A stretch of 64,000 nt of DNA from Edaphobacter lichenicola (GTDB lineage: Bacteria > Acidobacteriota > Terriglobia > Terriglobales > Acidobacteriaceae). Position 1 is the first letter of the stretch. Each line of letters starts with the position of its first letter. The position numbers and the translations under genes were made by a program. Below, piece after piece: positions 41,570-51,006 of this stretch. Where the stretch lies: assembly GCF_014201315.1 (NCBI RefSeq), contig NZ_JACHDY010000002.1:496001-560000 (forward strand), in the 5' to 3' direction. The notes beneath the pieces are model-generated. The model saw only the letters and a list, made by a program, of their open reading frames with translations. It was not told where the DNA came from and made no database searches.

Positions 41570-43530
41570 TTATGGCAGCTGGAACGGGGCGGGCACGGTG
41601 AGCGGGTTACCCGTGGCGGTGGAGCCAACTGTTGCAGGTGTAGTAGGGGTCAGAGCCCAGCCCCCTGTGGACACGGCTGGCGAGTAGTTGTAGCAGGTGG
41701 GGTTTTCGATGCTCCCTGCCGAAATCAAAACCGATGTGCTGATACCGAGCGAATTTGGGTTGGAGAGGGTATACAACTCGTTGGTCTTCGCCGAGTACAC
41801 CAGATTTTTCGCGAGCATCTGGGCTCCTCCACTACCTCCATCGTTGTAATAAGGTGTCCCAGTACAGTTGGAGCCGGTCCACCAGATCTGCGCTGTGGGA
41901 AAAGTTCCGTCGACGCCGACCTGATAGATATAGCCGGAGTGCTCCACCGTGTAGTGAAAGTAGTTGTCGTAACTGATCAGATAACCCTGGCTCGCGCCGT
42001 TTTTATCCTTCAACAAGGCGCCGCCTGAACCGGCTGCACCCGTTGCTCCGGTGGCACCGGTCGGGCCGGTGGGACCAGCTGGGCCCGGTGCTCCATTTGC
42101 TCCCGTTGCTCCGGTCGCGCCGGTTGCTCCATTTGCTCCATTTGCTCCATTTGCTCCTGCGGCGGCTACGATGTTCCACGCAGTCGTATTTGTAGGAACC
42201 ACATTGGTGCTGGCTGCAATTGCGATATAGGTGGCGCCGTTATAGCTGACGGCATTGTTGACGGCATAGCTTTGCGTGCCTACCCAGGCGCCCTTCCAAA
42301 CCATACCCACAGGTCCGGCTGGACCGGTTGCGCCAATCGCGCCTGCAGAGCCGGTTGCGCCGACAGGACCGATTGCACCGGTAGCTCCGGCCGGTCCGGT
42401 CGCGCCTATGGGACCGACTGGCCCTGTTGTTCCCTGCGGTCCTGTAGCACCAGTCAGTCCCTGGGGGCCTAGAGCGCCGACAGGTCCAGCAGGACCAGAC
42501 GCTCCCGCAATCCCTTGAATTCCCTGTGGCCCCTGCGGACCCACGGTGCCGGTTACACCTTGAATTCCCTGTGGCCCGGTTGCGCCGGCAGCAGCAAAGA
42601 CCGACCAAAATGCCGGCTTCGCGGCCGGACTATTTCCCGTGTTGTTGCTCTGGAGCGAGATATAGGTCGAACCGTTGAAGGTGACTGCATCATTGGCGGC
42701 GTAAGTTGTTCCCGCAACGTAGGCATTGCGGTAGTTCACGCCTGTTCCGGCAGCTCCTGTTGCACCTGTCGGGCCGGCAGGTCCGGTTGCGCCTGTGGCT
42801 CCTGAGGTCCCGATCGAACCTGCGGGCCCTATTGGACCCGCAGGGCCAACGGGTCCCTGTACCCCTGCAACACCCTGAGGCCCTGCAACTCCTTGTACTC
42901 CGGGAGTGCCCGGAATACCCTGTGGCCCCTGAAGCCCTTGCGCTCCCGTGGCACCTGGGAGCCCTTGCGGTCCCGAGGATACGAGGGTTACATCCAGTTG
43001 AGCCGAATGCCCCGTCTCATCATTCTCTTTGCTGTCGAAGAGAGCGTTGGCAGTGGCGGAGGTCAGAGCCAAACCGTTGTTGCTTCCCGGCGTACGCAGC
43101 CACGCTTGCACCTGGGCCGTCACATCGATGGAGACAAACTGTCCCGCCACCGATACCGGGAAGCTGTCTATCGAGCTTCCAGTCGCCGGCGCGGTCGCCG
43201 AGGTGACGCTGTACTCACCTTAGGCCGCAGTCACCGGCGAAACCGTCACCGAACCGGCAGCATTGACTCGGTTCACAAAGACGGTGAGTGTCGCGCGAGA
43301 GACCTGCGCCGAAGTCGTCCCTGCAGGCAGCGTAGTCAGATCGAACTGGAGAAAAGTCGTGCTCCCGTTGCCCACATACAGATTGGAGAGCGTCCGTAGT
43401 TGATCGATGCATGGGTGGAGTTCACATGCGCATCGCCGCTCAGCGTCACATTGAGCGCAGAGGCTTCATGAATGCCGAAGAAAAACACGCCAAGAGAGAG
43501 AACCACGCGCACAAGTCCGAATCGCTTCAA
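41570..43530 (-). pseudogene. Collagen-like surface protein with CBM-like modules, disrupted
   Basis: TTG 43530 follows AGGAG by seven bases and starts a signal peptide (KRFGLVRVVLSLGVFFFG) and a DNRLRE-type domain. The frame breaks near 43395 (one base lost between INYG and SNLYVG). An in-frame TAA stands at 43220-43222 before [14 protein letters not shown]. From there the frame is open to the end: [13 protein letters not shown], then long Gly-X-Y collagen-like runs (about 42500-42990 and 42000-42370). Two globular inserts break these runs ([20 protein letters not shown] and [20 protein letters not shown]), resembling CBM5/12 modules. A C-terminal globular domain follows. Cell-surface adhesion or chitin binding is inferred. 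Confidence 0.75.
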
Positions 43531-43684
43531 AAGACACACTCCTAAAGAATGAGAGAACACAAGGATGAATAAATAAATGCAGTGCTGACATCGGGACAGG
43601 GAGCCGAAATCAGACGGGAAAATTCTGGGATATCTTGCCTGACGGCGTCGCAAGTAACTTTGAAATCAACATGCCGACAGCAAC

Positions 43685-43715
43685 CGTACAGGAGACCTAT
43701 TGATATATCTGTACG
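43685..43715. promoter_or_regulatory. Inverted repeat upstream of the collagen-like gene
   Basis: CGTACAG (43685-43691) and CTGTACG (43709-43715) flank a 17-base spacer, about 160 bp upstream of the TTG start and 130 bp after the TonB receptor stop. It could be an operator half-site pair; nothing else supports it. Confidence 0.25.
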
Positions 43716-43848
43716 ACTTTATGGGCAGCGAGAAGCCACCCTCAAAGTGGGTTGATACCGATGGCTATCTACCTTGAACTGCCAAACGGGAGGGCTCTCG
43801 GTCGACGAAGGACGCATCTTCTGACACGTCCTTACCTGTATGAGCGGC

Positions 43849-46800
43849 TCAGAAAAGTATCTTGACGGAGAATTGAATCTGCCGCGAGGTGCCTGCGGTT
43901 TTGCTAATTACGCCGAAGCCCGATCCTTTGATCGTGTTCGCCGGCAAACCCATATCCACGATGTTGAACAGGTTGAAGAACTCTGACCGGAACTGTACGT
44001 CGAAGAGTTCGGAACCTCCCGCGCGCCTTCCGACAGGAGTGTCTTTGATAAGCGAGAAATCAAAGTCGTAGTAGGCCGGCCCGCGAAAGGTGTTTCTACC
44101 GAGAGAGCCGAAGAATCCCTGATTCGGCCCGGTGCCGCCTGGCTCGTTGATTGGAATTGAGAAGAAGCTGGCGTTGTTTGCTCCCTGTCCAAAATAGTCT
44201 TCGCGAACCTTTCTGGCGGTGGAGAGTTGCGGCTTCGCGATCTGGTTGGGCCGGTCTACTCCGTTGGAGCCGGCGCCTGTCTGCTGTACGCCGGAGTAGA
44301 CCGTGAAGGGCTGGCCACTGCTGATCGTGGAGATGCTCAGCAACTCCCACCCTGCGGTGACTTTTCGGTTGATCGGTTGCAGCAGCTCAATCTTCTCCAA
44401 CTGCAGATCCTGAGCAAGACTCATGGTGAATCCGTGCGTAACGTCGAAGCTGGAAGGACCCTTTTCTGCCTGGGTATTAAACGGATTTTGTGGATACGGA
44501 TTAGAGATCGCGCCAGTGGTGTTTCCATTTGCCGTGACCCCGCTCGTGTCATCAATCGACTTTGACCAGGTGTAGCTTAGCTGCATGCCAGGGCCGCCCT
44601 GAAAGGGTGTCCCTGTAAGCGATGTTTGCAACGAATGATAGGTGGAGTGAGCGTTATTGGTGATGAGCTGTTCCGTACCGAAGCCGCCAATCGCGTTGCC
44701 TGATCCGTCAAACTGGGTATGAGGAGCGAATCCCGGAGTGGCTCCAGAGTAGCTGTTGGGAAAGGCGGTGCGCGGCAGCTTGACCGATGCAGTGCCGACA
44801 TAGGCGGCGTCCGCGGTAAGCTTACCGAACTGGCGTTCGGCGCCGAGTGTCCACGTTTGCAGATAACCGTTGCCGAAGTGGCGGTCGATTCCTGTCAGGT
44901 TCAGCGGCGTGAACTGAGCGCCAGGCGAGAGTGCAGCGAGATCTCTCTGGTAGCGCTCCACGTCGAGAACGGTGTTCGATGGGACAGTGTTGGTCATACC
45001 GCTGGCGAAGATGTTCTGTCCGGTGGGAGTGTAGAAGGTGGGTAGCTGCGCCGAGGTGATCTGAAATCCATATAAAATTGGCGCTCCGACAGCGGCAGTA
45101 ATGTGGGGATAGATCACGAAGGGGACAGCGCCGGTTAGAAAGTTGTCTTGCCAGATGTTGGGCGGAATTGTTGTGATGCCGCCGCCGGCGTGAAGATGAA
45201 GCATGTTCGTGACCCTCCAGTCGACTTGAACGCGAGGAGCAATCCCGCCCCAGTCAAAGTGGTATCCGGGCTGCGGATTGACGAGATATTGCTGCTCCGA
45301 ACCGTTGATGAGGAAGCCCGAGGTGCGGTGAGCACGTTCGGTGATGGGAGAGTAGATCTCGTAGCGAATGCCATAATCGAGGACGACCCTGTCGGAGATC
45401 TTGAAGGTGTCCTGAGCATAGATCGCTCCGCCGTTACGTGAGATTGCTGCGGGGCCGATGTGATCGCCGCCCGAGACATACGGGGACGGGACCGCCGTGG
45501 TGTAGACGAAAGCGCTCCCGGTGAGCAGCCCGCTTAGAGTATCTGGAAGAGGATCGCCGACGTGGATGGTATGAGCGCCGCTCTGCGAGGTGATGTTTAC
45601 AGGGGAGTATGCCGTCCCTCCACCGAAGTCGTATTCGCCGTTTGGGCTGGTGCCGAAGTAGGTCGTATCGCGATTGGCACGGAACTCTCCACCAGCCTTG
45701 ATAAGGTGACGTCCGATGGTGATTACGAAGTTCTGTCTAGCCTGAAAGAGGTTGCCGTATGCAGAGATGACTGAGCCAGCCGCCGAGTTGAAGGCTTCAA
45801 AGAGGCCGTCGTTAAACTTGACCGCGGGGTCGGTGCGGTTCGGTGTTGGAAACTGGGGCGTCGTTCGAGTTGCGCTAATGGAACTCTCGAAGGAGAAGCG
45901 AGGGGAGACCGTCTGGTTGTAGGTAAGGACTCCGTTGCGCTGATGATCGACGTACACAACACCGAAGCTGGGATCAATGGTGGTCTGGTCGGGGTTGGTG
46001 GTGGGGCCGAAGAGATTGTTGAAGTTGAATCTTGCAGTGAGGTGTTTGTTCGGGGAGAGCACCTGGTCGATACGCACGGAGAACTGGTTGGCGTTCGTGA
46101 CTACTTTGGAGGACACCGCGTAGGTGTTGGCGCCGTAGGAGCCTGTCGGGTTATTCGGCAACGGATAGCGAGAGAGAATCTTCGCGATCTCCGGAGTGGG
46201 CGTAATGACCAGTGTGTCTCCTGGAAACGCGGTCGTGTCGATGCCAAGCCGCTCGGAGGCCGTGGGCACTGGGAGGACCTGCGTCGTTCCAAGAACCTGT
46301 CGAAAACCTTGATACTGCCCGAAGTAGAAGGTCTTACCGCTTCCATCGTAGAGATGGGGCAGGATGACCGGGCCGCCGTTGGTGAAGCCGAATTCATTGC
46401 GTCGAAACGGTGGGATTCGGCCCGGTTCGGCGATGGAGGGATGATCGAAGTAGTTGCGTGCATCGAGCGCAGAGTTGCGCAGGAACTCGAAGACGGAACC
46501 GTGAAAGCCACTGCTTCCGGAGCGTGTCGTGATGTTCGTAAAGCCCGCGGCGCCGCGGCCGATCTCGGCGGGCATCCAGCCTGAGGTCGATTGGATCTCC
46601 TGGACGGCATCGACGTTGAAGTTGCTGAACGTCGCACCTCCCATCTCGGGGTCGCTCGTGTCTGCGCCGTCCATGGCGAAGACTGCCTCGACGCCTCGCT
46701 GTCCGTTGATGGCGAACTGCTGGGTGAAGTTTGTCTGACCATTCGCGTCGGTCATCGTTCCAGCCGCGAGCAGCAGTAACTGGCTGAAGTCGCGTTTGTT

Positions 46801-47208
46801 CAATGGAATTGCGCTGACGGTTTGACTGGAGAGCTTCTCTCCGCCGGTCTTCGCAGTGTCCTCCGCACGAAATGCAACCGAGACGGTGCCATCGGCGGAG
46901 AGGGCTACTACTGCTGGCGGCGAGTCTGCCTTGAGTGTGAGTGACTCCACGGAGCGGTGAACGACTCCGTTGACCGTTACCTCGAGCTTATAGTCGCCGG
47001 GGGCTAGATTGGGAAATTGGAAGCTGCCGTCTGCCGATGTCTTTGAGTTGAGTTCGCCTTGTTTCGCAAGCAGGCGGATCGTTGCGCCATGGATCGATGC
47101 ACCGGCGTTGTTCTGTAGCGTCCCGCTCCAAGATCGAGTGGCCAGTTCCTGGGCGCAAAGCAAAGAAGATACGAAAAATACGAAGAGGACAGTCTGAATG
47201 CAGCGCAT
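43849..47208 (-). CDS. TonB-dependent receptor with carboxypeptidase-regulatory-like domain (Oar-like) 2
   Basis: 1119 residues with a signal peptide (about 1-18), an N-terminal regulatory-like sandwich (25-110, WSGTLQNNAGASIHGATI), a plug (130-260, IPLNKRDFSQLLLLAAGTM) and a beta-barrel ending in RQIQFSVKILF. Same family as the other two receptors but distant from them. No enzyme gene is adjacent, so the ligand cannot be guessed. folD lies about 50 bp upstream on the same strand, which may mean fortuitous cotranscription. Confidence 0.9.
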   Translation of the reverse strand: MRCIQTVLFVFFVSSLLCAQELATRSWSGTLQNNAGASIHGATIRLLAKQGELNSKTSADGSFQFPNLAPGDYKLEVTVNGVVHRSVESLTLKADSPPAVVALSADGTVSVAFRAEDTAKTGGEKLSSQTVSAIPLNKRDFSQLLLLAAGTMTDANGQTNFTQQFAINGQRGVEAVFAMDGADTSDPEMGGATFSNFNVDAVQEIQSTSGWMPAEIGRGAAGFTNITTRSGSSGFHGSVFEFLRNSALDARNYFDHPSIAEPGRIPPFRRNEFGFTNGGPVILPHLYDGSGKTFYFGQYQGFRQVLGTTQVLPVPTASERLGIDTTAFPGDTLVITPTPEIAKILSRYPLPNNPTGSYGANTYAVSSKVVTNANQFSVRIDQVLSPNKHLTARFNFNNLFGPTTNPDQTTIDPSFGVVYVDHQRNGVLTYNQTVSPRFSFESSISATRTTPQFPTPNRTDPAVKFNDGLFEAFNSAAGSVISAYGNLFQARQNFVITIGRHLIKAGGEFRANRDTTYFGTSPNGEYDFGGGTAYSPVNITSQSGAHTIHVGDPLPDTLSGLLTGSAFVYTTAVPSPYVSGGDHIGPAAISRNGGAIYAQDTFKISDRVVLDYGIRYEIYSPITERAHRTSGFLINGSEQQYLVNPQPGYHFDWGGIAPRVQVDWRVTNMLHLHAGGGITTIPPNIWQDNFLTGAVPFVIYPHITAAVGAPILYGFQITSAQLPTFYTPTGQNIFASGMTNTVPSNTVLDVERYQRDLAALSPGAQFTPLNLTGIDRHFGNGYLQTWTLGAERQFGKLTADAAYVGTASVKLPRTAFPNSYSGATPGFAPHTQFDGSGNAIGGFGTEQLITNNAHSTYHSLQTSLTGTPFQGGPGMQLSYTWSKSIDDTSGVTANGNTTGAISNPYPQNPFNTQAEKGPSSFDVTHGFTMSLAQDLQLEKIELLQPINRKVTAGWELLSISTISSGQPFTVYSGVQQTGAGSNGVDRPNQIAKPQLSTARKVREDYFGQGANNASFFSIPINEPGGTGPNQGFFGSLGRNTFRGPAYYDFDFSLIKDTPVGRRAGGSELFDVQFRSEFFNLFNIVDMGLPANTIKGSGFGVISKTAGTSRQIQFSVKILF

Positions 47209-47258
47209 GAGACGCCATTATATTGAGACTTGCATCGGATTGGCCTAGAGCTGATGGT

Positions 47259-48185
47259 CTAGAGTTGATATCCGCGAACATCTTCCCCAGCGCAAAACCT
47301 CGTAGCCCTGACGACGTTTTCCATCAGAGAGGCGACTGTAACGGGTCCGACGCCTCTGGGTACGGGCGTCAAGAAGGCTGCGACGTGCTTCACGCCGTCG
47401 AAGTCTACATCTCCAATCAAATTGCCATCCTTGTCGACTCGGGTGCCTACGTCGATCACTGTGGATCCGCGGCGAAGAACATCCGCTTTCAATTGATATC
47501 GAGGGCTGCCGACGCAGGTAATGACAATATCTGCCGCTCTCGTCAGATCGTCGTGCGTCTCCTTCGGGGTAAACCGATGACACCATGAGACCGTTGCGTT
47601 TCCCATTCGGCCTCCCAACATATGATGAATCGGCTTGCCGGTGATGTCATTCCTGCCTGCGACTACGACTCGTTTTCCTGTCGTTTCTACACCGTAGAAC
47701 TTCAGCATTCGACTTACAGCCAGAGCGGTTGAGGGAAGGAACGTCAGGCGCTCGAGTTGTCCTCGATATAGCTCTGCTGTTGAATGTCGCGATACACCAT
47801 CGACGTCTTTGAATTGATGGATGCGGTCGAAGATATCGAATTTGCCTCTTGCAGCGCCGGTAGAATTTTCGATGTGAGTTGGAAGCGGTAGACCGATCAT
47901 GATTCCGTGAACGGATTTGTCTTCACTCAAGGCGCTGATTGTGTCTTCAAGCTCTGCAACGCTGACGGTGGAGTCGAAGGTATGGGGCTTTACTGCGATG
48001 CCGATTTTGGCGAAGCTCTTTATTTTGTTCTGCAAATAGACTTCAGAGGCTGCGTCTCTTCCTACCTGGATCACCCTTAGTTGAGGGGTCATTCCGTAGC
48101 GCTCTTTTAGATCAACGACATCTGCTTTTACTTTGGTCACGATGGCGTCGGCCACCGGTTTGCCGAGCATTGGAGTTGCTGTCAT
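47259..48185 (-). CDS. folD: Methylenetetrahydrofolate dehydrogenase / cyclohydrolase
   Basis: The bifunctional enzyme that interconverts 5,10-methylene-, 5,10-methenyl- and 10-formyl-tetrahydrofolate with NADP. Signatures are the VGRDAASEVYLQNKIKSF stretch with the catalytic Lys, the GLPLP motif followed by a long loop, the VVVAGRNDITGKP nucleotide-binding segment and the TPVPRGVGPVTVASLMEN block near the end. Length 308 is slightly more than the usual 285-300. AAGGA lies nine bases before the ATG at 48185. In the canonical motif the order is G-R-S-x-x-V-G-x-P; here it is GRNDITGKP, a conservative departure. Confidence 0.93.
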   Translation of the reverse strand: MTATPMLGKPVADAIVTKVKADVVDLKERYGMTPQLRVIQVGRDAASEVYLQNKIKSFAKIGIAVKPHTFDSTVSVAELEDTISALSEDKSVHGIMIGLPLPTHIENSTGAARGKFDIFDRIHQFKDVDGVSRHSTAELYRGQLERLTFLPSTALAVSRMLKFYGVETTGKRVVVAGRNDITGKPIHHMLGGRMGNATVSWCHRFTPKETHDDLTRAADIVITCVGSPRYQLKADVLRRGSTVIDVGTRVDKDGNLIGDVDFDGVKHVAAFLTPVPRGVGPVTVASLMENVVRATRFCAGEDVRGYQL

Positions 48186-48304
48186 AAGTAGGGTCCTTAG
48201 GACAGTTTACAGTCTGGTTGCGGGGATGATCGGGTCGGCGCCACCTCCGGATTTGAATCTGGGGGTCGGGTTTGGTGTTCGGCTGGGTGGCGGAGTGGAG
48301 TATT

Positions 48305-48485
48305 TTTTTTGCGCGGGGGTTTGTGCGTTTTTGCTGGGGGTTTTTGAGAAATCGGGTGTTTTGACGTGGTGTTTTGGTGGTGAAGTTGTGGTGTTTTGCG
48401 TGGTGGATGTGGTGTTTTGGCAGTCACTCTTCCGGTCGCCAAAAAAGTGACAGAGATCTGGGATTTATTTTGGGGGCTTCCCGCT
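48305..48485 (+). repeat. Repeat family B, copy 2
   Basis: The most complete copy with 61634-61815. Order: GTTTTTGAGAAATCGGGTG, then TGACGTGGTGTTTTGGTGG, then TGGTGTTTTGCGTGGTGGATG, TGGTGTTTTGG, CAGTCAC, a short spacer, GTGACAGAG and GGGATTTATTTT. GTCACT...AGTGAC form an inverted repeat. It lies upstream of both the folD gene (minus strand) and the small hypothetical gene (plus strand). Confidence 0.85.
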
Positions 48486-48563
48486 TCAGGAGAGGCTTCG
48501 GTGAGTTTTGGTATGGTAGTGCGACCGGGCCCAGAACACAGTTCCTGTCTTTGGAGGGCGTTC

Positions 48564-48947
48564 ATGGAGAAGGTTGATGTGATCAATGCCGTTACTTCCG
48601 CACCAGGGCTGCCGGCCAGTCCTTTTGGAGCCACCGGGTCACCCTCGGTCGCGGTGCCAGCCGGGAGTCACCTGGTAGTAGAGACGCTGAGTGTTCAGCT
48701 GGATGTGACTCCGGCGGGGAGCCAACTCGAGGCCTTGGTGAACTACATCTGCGGGGGCGTGAATGTCACTTTGTTCGTTCCACTGACCTTTGCGTACGCT
48801 CAGAGCTCTAATGGCTATGACTTTTATGTCGCTCTGCAGGCGGTGCGCCTTTACGTTGACCCGGGAACATCTATCTCCGTCACAGGGTACAGCCCGGCAG
48901 GCTCAACGGGTACGCTGTTCGTGACTGTGTCGGGCTACCTGGTCTGA
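48564..48947 (+). CDS. Hypothetical protein, 127 residues
   Basis: ATG 48564 has GGAGG six bases upstream; the frame continues upstream only through a repeat element. The protein is rich in Val, Thr, Ser and Gly with alternating hydrophobic residues (LVVETLSVQLDVTP, VNVTLFVPLTF, SISVTGYSP), indicating an all-beta sandwich. There is no signal peptide or membrane segment. No family is recognised. Confidence 0.6.
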   Translation: MEKVDVINAVTSAPGLPASPFGATGSPSVAVPAGSHLVVETLSVQLDVTPAGSQLEALVNYICGGVNVTLFVPLTFAYAQSSNGYDFYVALQAVRLYVDPGTSISVTGYSPAGSTGTLFVTVSGYLV

Positions 48948-48983
48948 TTCAACGTCTGATTCAACGTACCCTTCGCCTCGTGA

Positions 48984-49580
48984 CTACTTAGCGGCGGGAT
49001 TTACGGTCAGTTGTTCGTGGATCAGTTTTTGCGATACGAGCTGACCGTCTGGGCCCATCGTCAGGACTACGACCCAATCGTAGACGTCGTCGGGCCACCG
49101 GCCGTTGGGCAGGAGTTTGTCTGGCGATGCTCCGAAGGCGGTGAGGAGCGCGGGCATCTCGCCGTGACGCCAGGCGATGAGGGGGGAGTGGCCGTGCGGA
49201 TGAGATCTGAGTTCGGCGACGAGCGCCGTGGAGTCCTTTGAGCTGATGGAGGAGTTGATGGGGAGGCTGATGGCTTTGCTGAGCGGCTCGAGGGTGAGCG
49301 TGGGCCGGATGCTGCTCTTGGAGTCGGCTCCGGCGTAGAGGCTGTCGATTTCGATCGGCGGGAGCTGATCCTGAAAGGGCTGGAAGTACTTTACGTAGAG
49401 GTGGGCGCGCTCTTCGCCCTGCGCGGTTAGACCGTTGCCGGTCTCGGGCTTCTCCGAGTGACGAATGATGAGTACCATGTTGCTGGCGAGATGGTCCTGG
49501 GGCTGCCGCGCCGACGCAGCCTGGAAGGAGACAAGACCGAGAGCAGAGATCGCAAGGAGAGCTAACACGAGAGAGCGCAT
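48984..49580 (-). CDS. Secreted histidine phosphatase superfamily protein
   Basis: 198 residues with a signal peptide (about 1-24). The phosphoglycerate mutase-like core has the RH motif in IIRHSEKP (Arg40, His41). The second His is in AWRHGEMPAL near 139, and a SLYAGADSKSSIRPTLTLEPL block holds the Arg that follows. The RHG of most members is RHS here. It would hydrolyse a phosphate ester in the periplasm. Substrate unknown. Confidence 0.82.
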   Translation of the reverse strand: MRSLVLALLAISALGLVSFQAASARQPQDHLASNMVLIIRHSEKPETGNGLTAQGEERAHLYVKYFQPFQDQLPPIEIDSLYAGADSKSSIRPTLTLEPLSKAISLPINSSISSKDSTALVAELRSHPHGHSPLIAWRHGEMPALLTAFGASPDKLLPNGRWPDDVYDWVVVLTMGPDGQLVSQKLIHEQLTVNPAAK

Positions 49581-50091
49581 GGGGAGTCCTTCTGAATTGC
49601 TTCCGTTTTTATTGTGAACTACAAGGGGGACTTTGGTAGGGGGTCAGTTTCGATTTGCAAGCCAAAACAATAGGCCTGACCCGGCAATCATGAAAACTCC
49701 AACAAGAACACAAAGCAGACTTGCAAGCCGAATCCTTCGCTCTCGCTCATCTCTTGAGAGGTGGATACGAGACTTTGGGGGATTATCGGCATCTTCATCT
49801 TTCTAAGTTTGTTCGGCACGATGTATGAGGGCGAGCTCGGTTTGAGTTGTGGGGGAATCGGGCGCTGGTGAATATGAGGCCCGAATGGCTCGAGTTTTCA
49901 TTTTTTGTTGATATTAAGGCTTCTTTAAAGTTGATTTCAGCAAACTTTAAGTTCGTGGTTCGGGATGTGAACAGACGATTACAGATAACTCTCTTGAGAT
50001 TTAATGCGAAGAGTCGTGTGGCTTGCTGCGCTGCAGGGCCAGTTGTGAAGCTGCCTGGTGATAGTTTGCCCCTTTGTTTAATACGTCGAGT
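49581..50091. other. Gap with a start-less small membrane ORF
   Basis: No annotated-type gene. On the minus strand 49644-49802 is open for 52 codons and encodes a charged N-terminus (RIHLSRDERERRIRLA) followed by a transmembrane segment (SLLCVLVGVFMIAGSGLLFWLA). There is no in-frame ATG, GTG or TTG before Met40, and a TAG stands exactly where a start would be. It may be a gene whose start was lost, or use an ATT/CTG start. Confidence 0.35.
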
Positions 50092-50664
50092 TCAATTCGA
50101 CAAGTTTCCGACCAACGTCAGATCAACGTCTGCCTCTTTTGCGACTTTGAGGATGAAGACGCTTGGATCTTTTAGGCCCCATTTGACGTAGGGGACCGAA
50201 AAATGAGTCTTCGCAGTGCAATGAGTGCCCTCGATGTGAATCTGCATGGGGACGGTCAGCTCATGAGGCGTGCCGTGAAGCGTGAAGGTGCCCATCACCT
50301 GTACGGTCGAGTCTCCTGAGGGAGCGACTGTGCCTTGATAACTCTGTGGAGAAAAAGTCACCTCGGAGAAACGAGACGCCTCGAATACCTCGGTCGTCAT
50401 CTTTTTGTCGCGGGAGTCGTTCCCAGTCTTGCCGCTTCCTGCAGCCACGACGACTGAACCCGACATCTTCGGAGAGCTTCGGTCAAAACCGATCGATCCG
50501 TTCTGCACGTGAAATGTCCCATGCGTCTCGTGTGCCGAGCCGGCGAGCGTAAAACTCACCTCGCTGGACTCCGGGGTGATGTTGAAGCTCTGATGCTGCG
50601 CGTAAGCGGGCATGGCGCATGACAGTGAAGCAAAAAGGAAAAGGGACACAGGCAGGTTCTTCAT
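50092..50664 (-). CDS. YceI family periplasmic protein
   Basis: 190 residues from ATG 50664 (GGAGAAC eight bases upstream; the frame extends upstream but without better signals). Signal peptide about 1-22 (NLPVSLFLFASLSCAMPAYA). The lipocalin-like YceI fold shows VSFTLAGSAHETHGTFHV, the DKKMTTEVFEASRFSEVTF block and a LHGTPHELTVPMQIHIEG strand. The family binds isoprenoid quinones or similar lipids and is linked to alkaline or oxidative stress. It stands alone. Confidence 0.9.
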   Translation of the reverse strand: MKNLPVSLFLFASLSCAMPAYAQHQSFNITPESSEVSFTLAGSAHETHGTFHVQNGSIGFDRSSPKMSGSVVVAAGSGKTGNDSRDKKMTTEVFEASRFSEVTFSPQSYQGTVAPSGDSTVQVMGTFTLHGTPHELTVPMQIHIEGTHCTAKTHFSVPYVKWGLKDPSVFILKVAKEADVDLTLVGNLSN

Positions 50665-50856
50665 TGATGTTCTCCGTTCGTAAAGGCGGTGCGTGGAAAG
50701 GGGTTTGGCTGTTTGATCGTTCCGTTCAGCCAAGGTAGCGAGTGATCATGTCTCGATCCGAGAGGTATTCATGGCCGGCATGTCCTCGTCCTGTAATCCG
50801 AACTTGATGATTCGCGCGATGCGGAGGGTGCGTTCCTCTTCTGAGTTAGACGGTAG

Positions 50857-50984
50857 AAAAACATAAACCCCAGCTAAATGCGCTGGGGTTTGAATTTATA
50901 GTTTGGGGCATTGGGGTTCATACCGCACCAAAAGCCACTTATTTAACATTGCTTCCGCGGGATACCTCTGAAGATACCCCGCGG
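50857..50984 (-). terminator. Terminator region of the GH3 gene (two hairpins)
   Basis: AAACCCCAGC (50865-50874) and GCTGGGGTTT (50882-50891) form a 10-bp stem with a 7-base loop. On the minus strand a T-run (ATGTTTTTC) follows it. A second hairpin CCGCGGG (50955-50961)/CCCGCGG (50978-50984) lies between it and the GH3 stop. Together they end the TonB-esterase-GH3 operon. Confidence 0.7.
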
Positions 50985-51006
50985 TCGCAAAGCGATGCGA
51001 TATTCC

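Noticed and set aside
43150..43150. Taking GTG 43150 as the true start of the collagen-like gene
   Set aside because: The residues upstream in the same frame continue a DNRLRE-type domain and a signal peptide exists further up, so the gene is broken rather than short.
48305..48485. Repeat family B as a CRISPR array
   Set aside because: The internal units are about 21 bp without unique spacers of constant length, and no cas gene is near.
48197..48634. Minus-strand frame across repeat family B (His/Pro/Lys-rich peptide)
   Set aside because: The peptide comes from translating the G/T-rich repeat. A similar frame appears at the third copy near 61700, which shows the repeat, not a gene, is conserved.
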